A stretch of DNA of 64,000 bases from Ochotona curzoniae (taxonomy: Eukaryota > Chordata > Mammalia > Lagomorpha > Ochotonidae): contig NW_024464918.1 in assembly GCF_017591425.1 (NCBI RefSeq), forward strand, positions 23,960,001 through 24,024,000, given 5' to 3'. Positions 21,881-33,330 of this stretch are shown piece by piece. Below the pieces are notes generated by a model, which saw only the letters and a program-made list of their open reading frames with translations, searched no databases and was not told where the DNA came from. The translations under genes and the position numbers were made by a program. Position 1 is the first letter of the stretch, and every line of letters begins with the position of its first letter.

Positions 21881-23579
21881 AGATTGTCTTTAAGGCATCA
21901 TTCAGATAATTCTGACGTATGTGTAGAGATAATTATGCAATTGTAATTAAAATACTTTCAGATTTTTGCTGCACAAACCTTCACTGGTTAGCTGGCTAAC
22001 ATAAAAAAATTTTTTACAAAAAAGGAAAGAAAGTAGAATGTGAGCTAGATAAAACATCTCAGTACTGGCTTCCAGAGAAGGAGTTCTAGAAGTGTCTCTT
22101 AACTAGTGTCATGGCATTGTGATGTTGTCTAATTTCTCCTGGCCTTGCTTGTCACATCTGTGAGCAGGAAGAGAAAGAACCTTCTGGTTTTAGTATTCTA
22201 GTTTTAGTTGAAAAGGCAATTTTAAAAAACTTCATCTTTAACATGTATATGAAATTTGGCTTATGTAACCATGCTACTAGATTTTCATTTGAAAAATTTT
22301 AAGTAAAAAGTTGTAAAAGGTGATATGTTTTTTAATATAACTAAAAGCAATAATGATCATTTCTTCAAGTATAATGAAAGGAAAAATTGGACCATTTAAT
22401 AAGTATGTTCATTGAATCATCTGATTGTTTTTTACAAAGTTTAATCTTTTCTTCTGCCATTGTTGTATCATCTCAGACTCATTTTTGGGGGTCCCACTAA
22501 GTATCAAGCTAAGTTACTGATGTTTAAAAATATAATAGAGTGGTTACTGTTTCAAATGAAATGACTTGCTGAGTCAGTGAGAACATCAAAGCAGACTTTG
22601 GATTTTACTTGGGCTGTTCCCAATAGAACAGCTTTATGAAGTGAGATAGAACAACCATTTTGCTGAAATGCAACACTTTGGTTCCAATACTGAAGCTCTT
22701 GCCTCTATTGGAATGATCGTATGAAATGTTTAGTCACTGTTTTAAGAATTTCCTTTGAGATGTTTTGATAATAGAATAGTTAAGATGTAGCTTATATGCA
22801 TTGCTAGAAAATGTAAACTTCACAAATAATGCCAATAAAAGACAGAAAAAAATAAATTCCCTGAAAGAATGAGATGCAGAGAAGGGAGCAATTGTTTCTG
22901 TGTAAAAATCTGAACATGAATTCGTGGAGGTGACCCTGGACTCTGAACAGTGCAAAGTCCTCTATGGTTTAAATATAAACACTTCTAGAGAACAACTCGA
23001 TTGGCTGCATTTCCATGAATAGGAATGGAATATAAATTGCAATAGGTTTCTTGTGCTGTCTGTATATGCAGGCCAAGAGCAAAAAAAAAAGGAATCGTCC
23101 TACATTATTTACTACCATGTGTTATAACAATGAAAAATGTATGAGTTGCAGAAGTTTGATGGCTAAGATTTCTCACCACTGAAGTTGAATTGGTTTCCAA
23201 ACTAGATCCTATCAGACAGGGTGGTCACTTTGCATTTTCTTCCCTTCACTGTTGCCCAGGCAACTATCTTCTCTGATGGAAGGTACCATTAGAATAGCAT
23301 TTCCTAGAGCATTTTCCACAGAACATTTGTACCTCAGGGAGCTACAGAAGAAGGAAAAAAAAAATCAGCAGACACATCATTTAGGACAGTGATCATGAGT
23401 GTAGTTCTTCGGGGACAGTTAGTGTTTATCTTAAAGGTTCTGCGAACGAAAGGAACATTTAAGTTTGGTAAATCAAATGTTTCACTTCCGAGTTTCTCAA
23501 AAAAGTACTAAAGTTTCAAACTACTAACAGTTACCAGCATTATAATACCTAGATTTAAGTATGTAATTTAGTAACTTTT
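21881..23579. other. Unassigned interval
   Basis: AT-rich. The part closest to 23580 may be diverged L1 3'UTR belonging to the element on its right. No gene is supported. Confidence 0.35.
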
Positions 23580-26484
23580 GACAACTGTATACACTTGGGT
23601 AATCACCACCCACATTAGGATGTCGAGCATTCCTAATACCAAGACTGAAACCCTGAAACTCTCGTGCAGAATGCCTCCTGGCCTTCGAAGCTGGTGTCCT
23701 TGGTCCTGATTTCTGTTAGCACAGATCGTTTTCTCTGTTTCTACATTTTATAAATAGAATCATAGTATAAAATATTTTGTGACTCTATTTTTTGTTCAAC
23801 ATATATTTTGAAGAGTTATGTGTCATGTTGTGTGCGTGCTGCTGCAACAGTATTCTATCATTGTATGAGCACGCCAACGTGTGGCATCCTTCTGTGTATT
23901 AATATTTGCGTATCTTCGGTTTTGGGTATTTGAGTACCATTGTGGACCTCTTTTTGTGGACTGATGGCTTTCAGTATCTTGCATAAATGCTGTGCGAGAA
24001 GTTGGTAGGTGAATGTTCCAGTTTGCATTGTTTTTATGAAAGGGTCCAGCCATCCACAGTCTTGCTAATATCTGGTGTGGTCAGTTTTCTCAAGCTCATC
24101 TCTCCATGCGAGTGAAACGGTAGATCTGTGGGATTTTCCTTACTCCTAGGTAATAATCTTGATCCCAGTCATTTGTGCATCTTTTGTGAGTTTTAAGTTA
24201 GATTATTTGTCTTTACTGATGTGAAGCGGCTCATGGTATGTTCTGGATTTATGTGTATTTAGGATACTTTAAGTCTGTAATGATTTTAAAGAACTATTGA
24301 TATCCTCCAAGAAATCTGTGCTGATTCTGAAGTCATAGATACTTCTAATCTTCTCTCTTGTTAATATTATAATATTTTCTTCTAGTAGTATTTCTACACA
24401 GTCTTTATGTGAGGTATACAACCCATCTCAAATTAATTTCCACATGTAGTGTACATTATTTTTATTTTTCATACCTATATTTAGTTGTTTCACATCATTT
24501 GCTGATGATTTTTTTTTTCAAACTACATTGGTTTCTTTGGTTCACATGAATCTATTTCTGGAATTTCTTTTGTCTTCATTGTTGTTATTTCAGTCCTGCT
24601 TTTTAAGTGTAATTTTATAATAGATCTTGAGTAATATAATATGAATTATTTAGCTATTTCTTCTTTTTAAAATATGCTTTGTGCTAAGTTTGTTGTTTTG
24701 CTTTGCTATATATTCATGAAATACTCATGAAAAATTAATTGGGATTATGTTAAGTCTATGGTTCAGTTTGAGGGGATTTGTATCTTAACAGTAGAAGCTC
24801 CCATTCTACAAATCTGGCATATCTCTTTATTTATTTAAGTCTTTTATGATTATGTTTACAAAACTGTATATAGAGTACATGGGATTTGCTTCTTTTATAT
24901 AAACAGGTAACTTAAATATTAAGTTATTAAAAAATTTGATAATGTTTCATGGGTCTTAATGTAAATCTCAGATATATGTATACGTAAAGACACATATAAA
25001 AACTGAATTTCGTATCAAATATTTCATATATTTTTGTGTTATTTTAAATTAATTAAAATTTTTTATCTTAAGTGGATGGAAATTCAGTTGACTTTTATAT
25101 AATAACTTTTTTTTTCCTGAAACTTTGCCTAATTCACTTCTTTATCTTTAGTTTGTAATTGTCACATTTTTTTATTTATAACAACTTGTCAGCTTTGAAT
25201 GTAGTTTAACTTAATCCTTTTCCAGCCTAGATTTTCCTGCTGTTAGTCCTATTTAGGTCCTCTGACATAAATGCTGAATAAGAGTGGTCAGATCAGATAT
25301 TCTAGTTTTGCATAAGCATAGGGTGAAAATAGTCATGATTATGTATTGTGGTCACCACGAGCTTTTCATTGATGCTTTTGTATAGCTGTTTAAAGCTGTT
25401 TTCCTTTTGTGATAACTTTCTGAAATCATGACTGCGCATTAAATTTTATGAAATAATTTTTAATGTATATTGATTATGCAAATTATCTGCTTTATGATGT
25501 TTCATCGTAATTTACATCAATTTGCTTCTTCAATGTTAAAATAACCCACTTTCTAGTTAAAACAGACTGGATCAAAATATGTTGTTCTCTTTCCTTGGTA
25601 GCTATTATTTGTTAATATTTTCTTAAGGAATTTTCTGTCCGTAATGCATGCTGCCTTTTCTGTGTGGCATTACTTTATTATGTATGTGGTTTTGTTGGAT
25701 ATCCAGGGTCACACTGGCTTCACACAATGTATTCAACATGATTTTTTTTTCCATTTTCTAAGATATTTATGTATAATAGAGATTACCATTTCCTTAAATG
25801 TTAGTTTTCAAGAATGATGGCTTATGCTTCTGGGATTTTCTTAGCAGAAGGGTTTTTATGCTGTTAAACCCAGTTTCTTGAATAGTTAAGGAGTTCTTTC
25901 TGTATCTTCTCTGCTCCACTCACTTTTAGCAGGTTGCACTTTGAAAAAATATAACCACATTATGTGAATTGTCACATTGTTCCAAACAAAACTGTAATAT
26001 TATCCAGAGTGTTTCTAGCCTAAGGTTGCTCTGATGTTACGTTTTTGTTCCTGATATCATTAATTTTGTATCTTGCTCTTGTTGTAATTAGCTTTATTTT
26101 CATTGACTTTTGCTTTTTAATTTCTATTCCATTTATTTCTGGTCCCATTTTTTTTTTTTTGCTGATTTCTTCTTTCTCCATATTTTGGGTATGTTTTGAT
26201 TGCTATTCTAGTTTCTTTCCTAATAATTCTTTCCTATAATTTTCAGTTATACACTTTTTTGAGTTCTGCTTTGTCCCACAGATTTCGATGTTTCGTGTTT
26301 TTATTATCATCACTCAGTTCAATATAATTTTTTATTTATTCGTATGCTTTTAAATTTGACTTAAATAATATTAAAACTGTGTTTAATTTCCAATTAGTTA
26401 TGGTGGGTTTGGGGGAATCTACATAGTTTATGGTGATTGATCTTAGCATAATTCTGTGGTGATTAGAAATATAATCTGCATGTT
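23580..26484 (-). mobile_element. Ancient LINE-1, antisense, ORF2 body (left part)
   Basis: Landmarks in order are 'attttataaatagaatcata', 'catataTTTTgaagagttatg'-type text, 'tatctctttatttatttaag', 'tattatgtatgtggttttgt' and the pyrimidine/TTTT-rich ORF2 antisense text through 'tttgtatcttgctcttgttg' and 'agttctgctttgtcccacag'. Roughly 3 kb of ORF2 and 3'UTR can be followed, heavily decayed and without long frames. It continues past the SINE at 26485-26815. This is the longest single object in the window. Confidence 0.8.
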
Positions 26485-26815
26485 TTGTGTTTTTTTTTTT
26501 TTTGCTAATGATTTACTTATTTACTTATTTTAAAAAATATGACAGGGATAGAGACAGAGATCTCCCACCTGCCCATTTACTTACTAAATGGCCACAGTAG
26601 CCGTGATTGCCCAGGGCAAAGCCAGGAGGCATGAGCTTCATTCAATCTCCTGTGTGGGTGCAGGAACCCAAGAACATGCAGCCTCCTCTATTGCCTTCCC
26701 AGCAGCATTAACGCTGAGCTTGAGTGGAAGTGTAACACTGGGATAGGAACTGGCTCTCAGATGGGAAACCTGTGCTACAGGCAGCTGCTCAATGTGCGCT
26801 GCCCCACAGTGCCAC
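26485..26815 (-). mobile_element. Lagomorph C-type SINE inserted in the ancient L1, antisense
   Basis: The T-run and 'tttacttatttacttatttt' tail are followed by 'gagacagagatctcccacct', 'ctcctgtgtgggtgcaggaa', 'ggaagtgtaacactgggat' and 'agcagcattaacgctgagct'. The wording ('gatctcccacctgcccattt') is an older SINE variant, like 41985-42318. It interrupts L1 ORF2, so it is younger than that L1. Confidence 0.88.
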
Positions 26816-27620
26816 CCTAATGATCTCAGTTTTATGGGCTGGCATAAAATCCACCATTTAGAAATTTCTGCTTCTTATATTTTTGTGTATAAATCTCTAT
26901 AAATAATAAATACTTCAAGGTAATTAATACTACCCTTTAACACTTCTGTACTGTTCTTTCACTAAAGGAGAAGGTTATTAAAATCTCTGTGACTCTGTGT
27001 TCGTCTCTAATTTTGTTGATTTTTATTAAGTGCCTTTGAAGTTCTGTTACATTCATGCATATTAAGGTTTTGTTTTTTCCCGATACAGTGATATTATAAT
27101 TATGAAGAGTTCCTTTTATTTATGAGAACAAACTTTTTCCTTAAATTTTATTTTATCATAATATCTATTTCAGATTTATTATGCATACATTGTCCCTTTT
27201 GCTTTTAACTGTTGGTCAGTGTTGATATAAAAAACATGACTTTATTTATAGATAGCATGTAGTTCTGCATTGTTTTTATCATATTGGCTGAATTTATGCC
27301 TTATAGTATTAAATATATTTACATTGAGGTAACTATTGTATTGTTGGTTTGGGTCTACCATTTTACTCTTTTTTTTTTTCTTTATGCTTTATTTACTCTT
27401 CAACTTAACCATATAGAAAGTCCCTCTTTCTATAATCTTCAATTTTATGACAGTTCAGGTAGCACTATTTTCATTTATGGCTTTGTTTTAGATTCTTGGA
27501 TTTCAATTTACTTTCTATCTTTTCCATTTCTTTCCTGGGATAGCTCTTTCATATCTTTGTTGTCACTGTGAAGCTTTCCAATGAGTGTAAAGCCATTTTT
27601 TTTTTCCTGCCAAATACAGA
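26816..27620 (-). mobile_element. Ancient LINE-1, antisense, ORF2 body (right part)
   Basis: The L1 reading resumes after the SINE. Antisense landmarks are 'gtgttcgtctctaattttgt', 'tgatttttattaagtgcctt', 'gttggtttgggtctaccatt' and 'tttactctttttttttttct'. The 95-codon open frame at 27284-27571 and others here are translations of the antisense strand and not genes. The right boundary is uncertain. The element may reach beyond 27620. Confidence 0.75.
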
Positions 27621-28489
27621 AGCTCAGTAACCTTCAGGTAAATTTCTATGGATTTTTCTCTTGACTATACATCTTAGATTTTTATGTTTTCCATATGTCA
27701 TATAATCTCAATAAAAACTGCAGATGATTCTCCATACAGAAAATATGTTCTATTAGGAATTTCAGAAAGGCATCGAGTTTTGGGAATGCTATTCCTCTTG
27801 GATTGTGGTGTTTCACTTGTGCTTTTTTGTAGGGTACTTTGTATTGTTGTTAAAGAAATATCCCTTAATTTGGGGCCACAATATTAACTCTTGAGTTATG
27901 GTTTCTTTGAAGCACCAAATAAATTTCTGGAGTGAGAGGAAATAGTATATGCAGGGACCGTCAGACACCGGAGAGTAGGCGATCTTCAAGAAATGTTAGT
28001 TATTTTAGAGAAAAGGGAAAGTTAGAAATGATATTCAGGGTTTGGAGTTTCTCAGGCAGTATGTGTAGTATCATTTATATGGAATGTGAGTGGCAGAGGG
28101 TTAAAAATCAGTTTGCTGTGGTCACAATGCATGTGACATGGCTCAAAGACACAAAAGTGCAGACAGTAACTGGTATATGACACCTGAAGTTCTGGAACTA
28201 GAACATGGGACCGTATGTACTCTCCTTCACTATTTTTAATCTAAGCAGAACTGCTTGTGACCCTGGTGCCCTAAAACATTTTATTTCAACCATTCTATTT
28301 GTAAATGCAGCCATTTAATATTTATAGGATTTTGATTGTTAAGATTAAAACTTTGAACAAGATAGACAAACTTACTGTCTTTAAGAAACTTAATGTTTCA
28401 CTTGGGTGAAAAAATGATAAATATGTAAAAATTTGACTTAATGATAAAATGTCAGGCAATATAGACAAAACGGAAAGATGTGGAAAAGC
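27621..28489. other. Unassigned interval
   Basis: AT-rich, with no gene or repeat I can name. It could be the 5' continuation of the L1 to the left. Confidence 0.35.
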
Positions 28490-29275
28490 AGGAATTAGTA
28501 TTAATTTGCAGTAGGAATTAAAAGTAGAGTCACTTTGGAAGAAAGTCTGGCAGCTTTGCAAAACTAAATATATATCTTACCTTTGGATCCAACAGTTTTG
28601 ACTCCTTGATATTTGTCCAAAGGAGGTGAAAACTAATGTACACACGGAAACCCACAAATCAATGTTTGCAGAAGCTTTGTTTGTGATTGCCAAAGCTTAT
28701 GAGCAAAGAGGAAGCTCATTGATAGGTGCATGGCTACAATGTGACGTAGCCAGATAATAAGTATTATTCAATGCTGATAAGAAATGAGCCACAACACTAG
28801 GAAAAGACATGGGTGAAACAGAAGTGGGTATTGCTAAGTAAAAGACACCAACCTCAAGGTCCATGCATGTCTAATTTAGACTCTTATTTGGGAGTTTGGG
28901 AAACTGTGGTGATCAGTTGTCTCCTGAAGTCGTGATGGTGGTTAGGGGGAGGAATGAATGTCACATAGAGGGATTTTAGTGCAGTGAAATTATTCTGAAT
29001 GAGACTAAATGGTGATTACATGTGTGCAGATTTGTCCAGATCCATGATATGTTCCTCACTAGGAAGGAATATCAGTGTAAGCCTCAAGCTTTGATTGATT
29101 ATAGTGTCTCCCTGTAGTTCATCAGGTATAGATGACGTTTGTCCTGATAGGGAATATCAGTAGTGGCTTGATTGTACCTGTGAAGGAGACAGGGGTACAG
29201 GGCTATGTGGGAAATCTAAGCATCTTTTGCTCAGTCTTTTCTCAACCTAAAGCTTCTCTAAAGCAGAATCTATAA
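28490..29275 (+). mobile_element. Ancient LINE-1 (L1ME-like) 3' end, sense
   Basis: Ordered motifs are 'cactttggaagaaagtctgg', 'ggatccaacagttttgactc', 'cttatgagcaaagaggaagc', 'gtgatggtggttagggggag', 'gcagtgaaattattctgaat', 'gtatgtgggaaatc'-type text near 29200, and 'aacctaaagcttctctaaag'. The last two match the L1ME-type terminus I remember (ggaaatctctgtacc, aacctaaaactgctctaaaa). Sense orientation, diverged, no open frame. Confidence 0.85.
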
Positions 29276-29726
29276 AAATTCAGATAATCAGTGCTTTGAG
29301 GAAAGCAAAATTCGAGCAATTGGATTTGGAATTCAAAGGGCATGCGGATTAGAGTGGTCCAGTTAGACTCTGTGAATCAACCGTATTTCATTAGAGAACT
29401 GAACACAGAGATGAAAGTCGTATGACAGCTTGAGGGAAGAAGTCTAGACAGTAGAAATATCCTGAGAAACACTTGATGTAAAGGAACTCATGTTCTGCTA
29501 CAAGCATTTAGGAGATTAGGGGAAGAATATGAAAAAACATATGCCTTTCTAGATAGAGTATCCTAAATAGACCAATTTACCATGTGCAACCTTTGTAAAC
29601 TTTGACTCCTATTTTGACACCAACCTGATATATAAAAGTACGTATAGATTGCAGTTGAGCAGAGAAAAGCAGGAGTGTCACTTTTAATTGTGCAGAGATT
29701 GAAGTAAATTTTTGTAAAAGAATCTT
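29276..29726. other. Unassigned interval
   Basis: No recognisable gene or repeat. Confidence 0.4.
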
Positions 29727-29968
29727 GGGAGCTAGCACCATGGCATAGTAGGTTAAGCCTCTGTGTGTGAGGCCAGCATCTCGTATGGGTGCCTGTTTGA
29801 ATCCCAGCTGCTCGATAACTTAGGAAAGCAACGGAAGATGGACTAGTCTCTGCTATTATGGTCAGGTGAGGAGTGAAGCAGTGGATGGAAGATCTTCCTG
29901 TCTTTCCTCCTTTCCGTAATTCTGCCTTTGAAATAAAAATAAAATAAATCCTCTAAAAAATAAAGTGA
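29727..29968 (+). mobile_element. Lagomorph C-type SINE with internal deletion
   Basis: The head 'gggagctagcaccatggcat' is followed by 'ggccagcatctcgtatgggt', 'tgaatcccagctgctcgata', 'gaggagtgaagcagtggatg', 'gaagatcttcctgtctttcc' and an 'aaaataaaataaatcc' tail. The central part between the 'ggaagatgg' and 'ggagtgaa' blocks is mostly missing, so the copy is about 80 bp short. Confidence 0.9.
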
Positions 29969-31512
29969 ATCATCTATGAGTGTCTCATTCTGTGTCATCC
30001 CTATAACCTTGTTTGTTTGAGGAAAGCAGATGCAAGATAAGGCATGACTATGTAAATTTGTTTAGGAGAACATAGAAAATCCAGGAGAAATAGTTAAATA
30101 TGTTAGCAATATAAGCCATGTTTAATGTAAGATGGAAAAGAAGATTATAATCAAATATTATGTGTCATGCTACATTGTGTACTAGTTTAGACATGTGGCC
30201 CGACCACCATGAATTGTCAGCTCGCGTCATCATGGTTGCTGACCGTCGAGGATCCCGGCTTTCCTCCGGACTGTAATTTGGCTTTCGGGTGGATGGGAGG
30301 ATTTGCGAAATCACTTGTTTACCAGCTAAGCAATGTTCCCAATTATAGATTTTCTCTTCCTCCAACATATTTTTCTGTGTCAGAACCTTTCATGAGAAAA
30401 ACATCAGCCCTTCTCTGAGACATAAATACTCATGCAGATTTGAGCCTGGTGCTGTTAGTGTCACATGGAGATGGCTCAGGTTAGATATGCCAGGGTTACC
30501 TCTGCAACGTAAGAATAAATTGTGAGAGGGTGTGTGGGAGGAGAACATTGTGAAAGCCTGGCTACATCATTGTGAAACATGTGTCCTCTGCGGTTTTCGT
30601 GAAGATGTTGTTCTCCAGTCTGTCCTAACAGATCTACTTAAGTTGATGCAGGTGAAATCTGCACAGATAAATTGAAGTAGAGAGGTGAACTAAATCATAC
30701 AGGTATTTTAGACCTTGGAAATTGCTATTTAGGAAAAAGAAATAGACCCATTTGTACCAGAATGGCTAGAGGTTTGTGTGTGTGTTTTTTTTTTAAATAG
30801 CACTTGTCAGAGAGCCACTTATGCGTTTTCCACTTTTGTCAGTCCTGCTTTTTTTCTGTGTTATATGTGTTTGGAGACCTGGAACACTAAATGAAATCAC
30901 TTGTGTCCAAAGGGTTTTCATGGATGCCCTAAAATCAGCTCTAAAAAAATCCCGAGAGGTATTCTTGTCCTGTAGACAGGTGGAAGCTCAAATGTGGAAG
31001 CTTTGATGAAGGGCACTGTCAGCTAATGGTGAAGAGAATGAGATGTCCTCCCTACAATTAACTCTATGACATGTTTTTGACCAATCTCATTTGGCTTCGG
31101 TTACATTTAGCAATAGGACACATGCTTCATGTTGTACCCTGAGCCTAGCTAGAAAGGGTGCACTTTGCAGGGCTGCAAGGACGTGGGCTGCCTACTGCGT
31201 GCTGCTTTTACAGGTGCTTTAGTAGGGAGGTTGATGAGAAGTGTGGTAGCTGGGACTCACACCACTGCCCATATTGGATGGCTGCATTGTGGGCACTGGC
31301 TTAGCCTGTTCCACCACAACAGCAGCCCCATATTAGTAATGGTTATCGTGAGTTGTTCATAATGTGTTTTTACAGGACTTAGTAGTTGGATAGGCTGCAG
31401 TGGGGGAATCATTACCTGCAGGAATAGAAGGTTATCAGAATTTTTTTCACACACTCATCAAGATATGTAAGCTGTTATATACTGTGTTGAAATCTAAGCG
31501 TGTGTTCCTTAT
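29969..31512. other. Unassigned interval
   Basis: About 1.5 kb without a gene or named repeat. The small cluster of CpGs around 30200-30300 lies in overlapping short frames on both strands (60-69 codons) with no domain. Confidence 0.35.
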
Positions 31513-31856
31513 CATGTATTTTAGTTTTTCTTTAAAGATTTATTTATTTTTATTGGAAAGGCAGATCCACAGAGAGATGGAGAGACAGAAAGATTTTTCC
31601 AACTGCATCTTCACTCCCCAGGCAGCCACAGTGGCTGGAACTGAACCGATCAGAAGCCAGGAACTTCTTTCAGGTCTCTCACATGGGTGCAGGGTCCCAA
31701 GGCTTTGGGCTGTCCTCAACCGCTTTCCCAGGTCACAAGCAGAGAGCTGGATGGGAAGTGGAGCAGCTGGTGCACAAATCCGTGCCCATATTTAATTCTG
31801 GTGCATGCAAGGTAAGGTCATTAGCCACTAGGCTCTCGCGTGGGCCCCATGTATTT
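31513..31856 (-). mobile_element. Lagomorph C-type SINE, full length, antisense, with target-site duplication
   Basis: The body spans about 31523-31847. The antisense tail 'aaagatttatttatttttat' leads into 'tggaaaggcagatccacaga', 'gaagccaggaacttctttca', 'gggtgcagggtcccaaggct', 'agagctggatgggaagtgga' and 'attagccactaggctctcgc'. The direct repeat 'catgtattt' occurs at 31513-31521 and 31848-31856. The 131- and 110-codon open frames here are repeat-derived. Confidence 0.95.
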
Positions 31857-32084
31857 CAATGTAAGCAAGTGTTTGAAATTCTTACATTTGCTCTCAGGGA
31901 GCTGCCCCTCTTATCTGTGTCTCTGGGTTGTAGGAACATGGTTATGGAACCCATCAGTTCTTCCTATTTATATGTCTTCCTACAAGTGTTTCTGGAATAC
32001 GGTGATATGTTGTAACTTTTCCGAAAGCCCCTCAAGGAGATTACATTCCAGTAAAGAACAGTAAAATATTCTAGGACAGGGAAC

Positions 32085-32406
32085 CCAGCATGGTAGCCTA
32101 GTGGCTGAAGTCCTCACCTTGCACACACTGGGATCCGATATGGACACCAGTTCTAATCCTGGCAGCCCCACTTCCCATCCAGCTCCCCGCTTGTGGCCTG
32201 GGAAAGCAGTTGAGGACGGCCCAAGGCCTTGGGATCTTTCACCCACATGGGACCTGGAAGAGGCTTCAAGCTCCTGGCTTCGGATTGGTGCAGCTCTGGC
32301 CCTTATGGTTGCTTGGGGAGTGAATCATTGGACGGAAGATCTTCTCCTCTGTCTCTCCTTCTCCTCTCTGAATATCTCACTTTAAAATAAAAGTAAAATA
32401 AGTCTT
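32085..32406 (+). mobile_element. Lagomorph (pika-like) C-type SINE, full length
   Basis: Among the least diverged copies in the window: 'agcatggtagcctagtggct', 'gaagtcctcaccttgcacac', 'ccagttctaatcctggcagc', 'cccatccagctccccgcttg', 'aaagcagttgaggacggccc', 'gcttggggagtgaatcattg' and an 'aaaataaaagtaaaataagt' tail. The 'ctaatcctggcagccccact' wording is what I associate with Ochotona. It lies directly 5' of the L1-like repeat at 32430. Confidence 0.95.
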
Positions 32407-32429
32407 TAGTTTTTAATTTAATACAACTT

Positions 32430-32529
32430 AAAATTTATTTCAAATTTTTTAAAAATAATCTTTACATAGCTGATTAGGGAACAAAGGGTCAAGGGTTACA
32501 GGAAAGTGAGTAAAACCATTGTTTCCACA

Positions 32530-32590
<61 letters not shown>

Positions 32591-33330
32591 ATCTGGAGTA
32601 AGAGGGAGACAAAGAGAAAAGCCCCACTCAACCTCCCACCCCATCCCAGGGTCCCCAAGGTGGGGCATGCTCCGAGGGCACTGTTCACGTGGTTTAGATA
32701 GTTCAACAGTTCTGAATTGCTGCCAGTCTCGCCATTCCAAGCACGATGAAATCTCTCCAGAATTCACTGACTGACATTGTTCACCCCAGAGTCTCCGTTA
32801 GCCCAGATCTTCACTGCCAACCCGTGACTGGGGCAGATGATCCGTTTGTTCTGTCTTCTGTCCTCTGTTGTGGTACCAGGTGTCCTCTGCAGGCTCTGAT
32901 GGACCACCATTTCCTCCATGTGCACGTGGATATGCTGTCTACTGTTCTGTCTGAGCCTCCGAGGACGCTCAGCTCCGACACATGCACTCCGTGGTCGGAA
33001 TCTGCAATTCTCTTCATGTTTGGGGTCTTGGAATCAGCAGTTCAGTTGGAGGGATCCCCAAAGAAACTTTGTCTGAGATGATCCCAGATCTGATTCTTGT
33101 GCTTGAATGCTGGTACAGGGTCCAGCACTGTACATCGCCCCAATCAGCTTATGCACATGCTGGTAGTTGCAATTGCTTGGTCATTTCTGTTTCCAGCCCT
33201 TTCTTTCACAGGAACCAATGGGTGTTGCAGTTAAGTCTGATTCTGCCCGTCTCACACTTGGCCCTCACCAAACCAGTGGGAGCTGCAGTCTAGTTGGAGT
33301 GACTCCCAATAACCCCCATAAAAGTCAAAT
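32430..33330 (-). mobile_element. Lagomorph interspersed repeat, probable LINE-1 3'UTR (copy B, most complete)
   Basis: This 0.9-kb unit aligns with 1-410 and 42330-42645 in the same orientation, and its reverse complement aligns with 43920-44395. Shared blocks include 'accattgtttccacattttg'-type text at the left, and 'cagttcagttggagggatcc' and 'gacaaagtttctttggggat' (minus-strand reading) at the right. The T-rich left end and the antisense 'cctcccaccccatccc' (a polypurine tract on the other strand) fit an L1 3' end on the minus strand. An expanded (GT)n sits inside. The 111-codon frame at 32746-33081 is repeat-derived. Confidence 0.75.
32532..32586. repeat. (GT)27 microsatellite
   Basis: An uninterrupted run of about 27 GT units lies inside the L1-like repeat. 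It replaces the 'ttttgttttatcttctt' text found at the same place in the copy at 42330. Long enough to be polymorphic and capable of Z-DNA. Confidence 0.98.

Noticed and set aside
27284..27571. 95-codon hydrophobic frame suggesting membrane segments
   Set aside because: The hydrophobic residues come from T-rich antisense L1 ORF2.
31400..32015. Overlapping 131- and 110-codon frames
   Set aside because: Both are translations of a full-length antisense SINE and its flank.
32519..32774. Frames of 60-92 codons with repeated Cys-Val or Thr-His
   Set aside because: They translate the (GT)27 microsatellite and its flanks.
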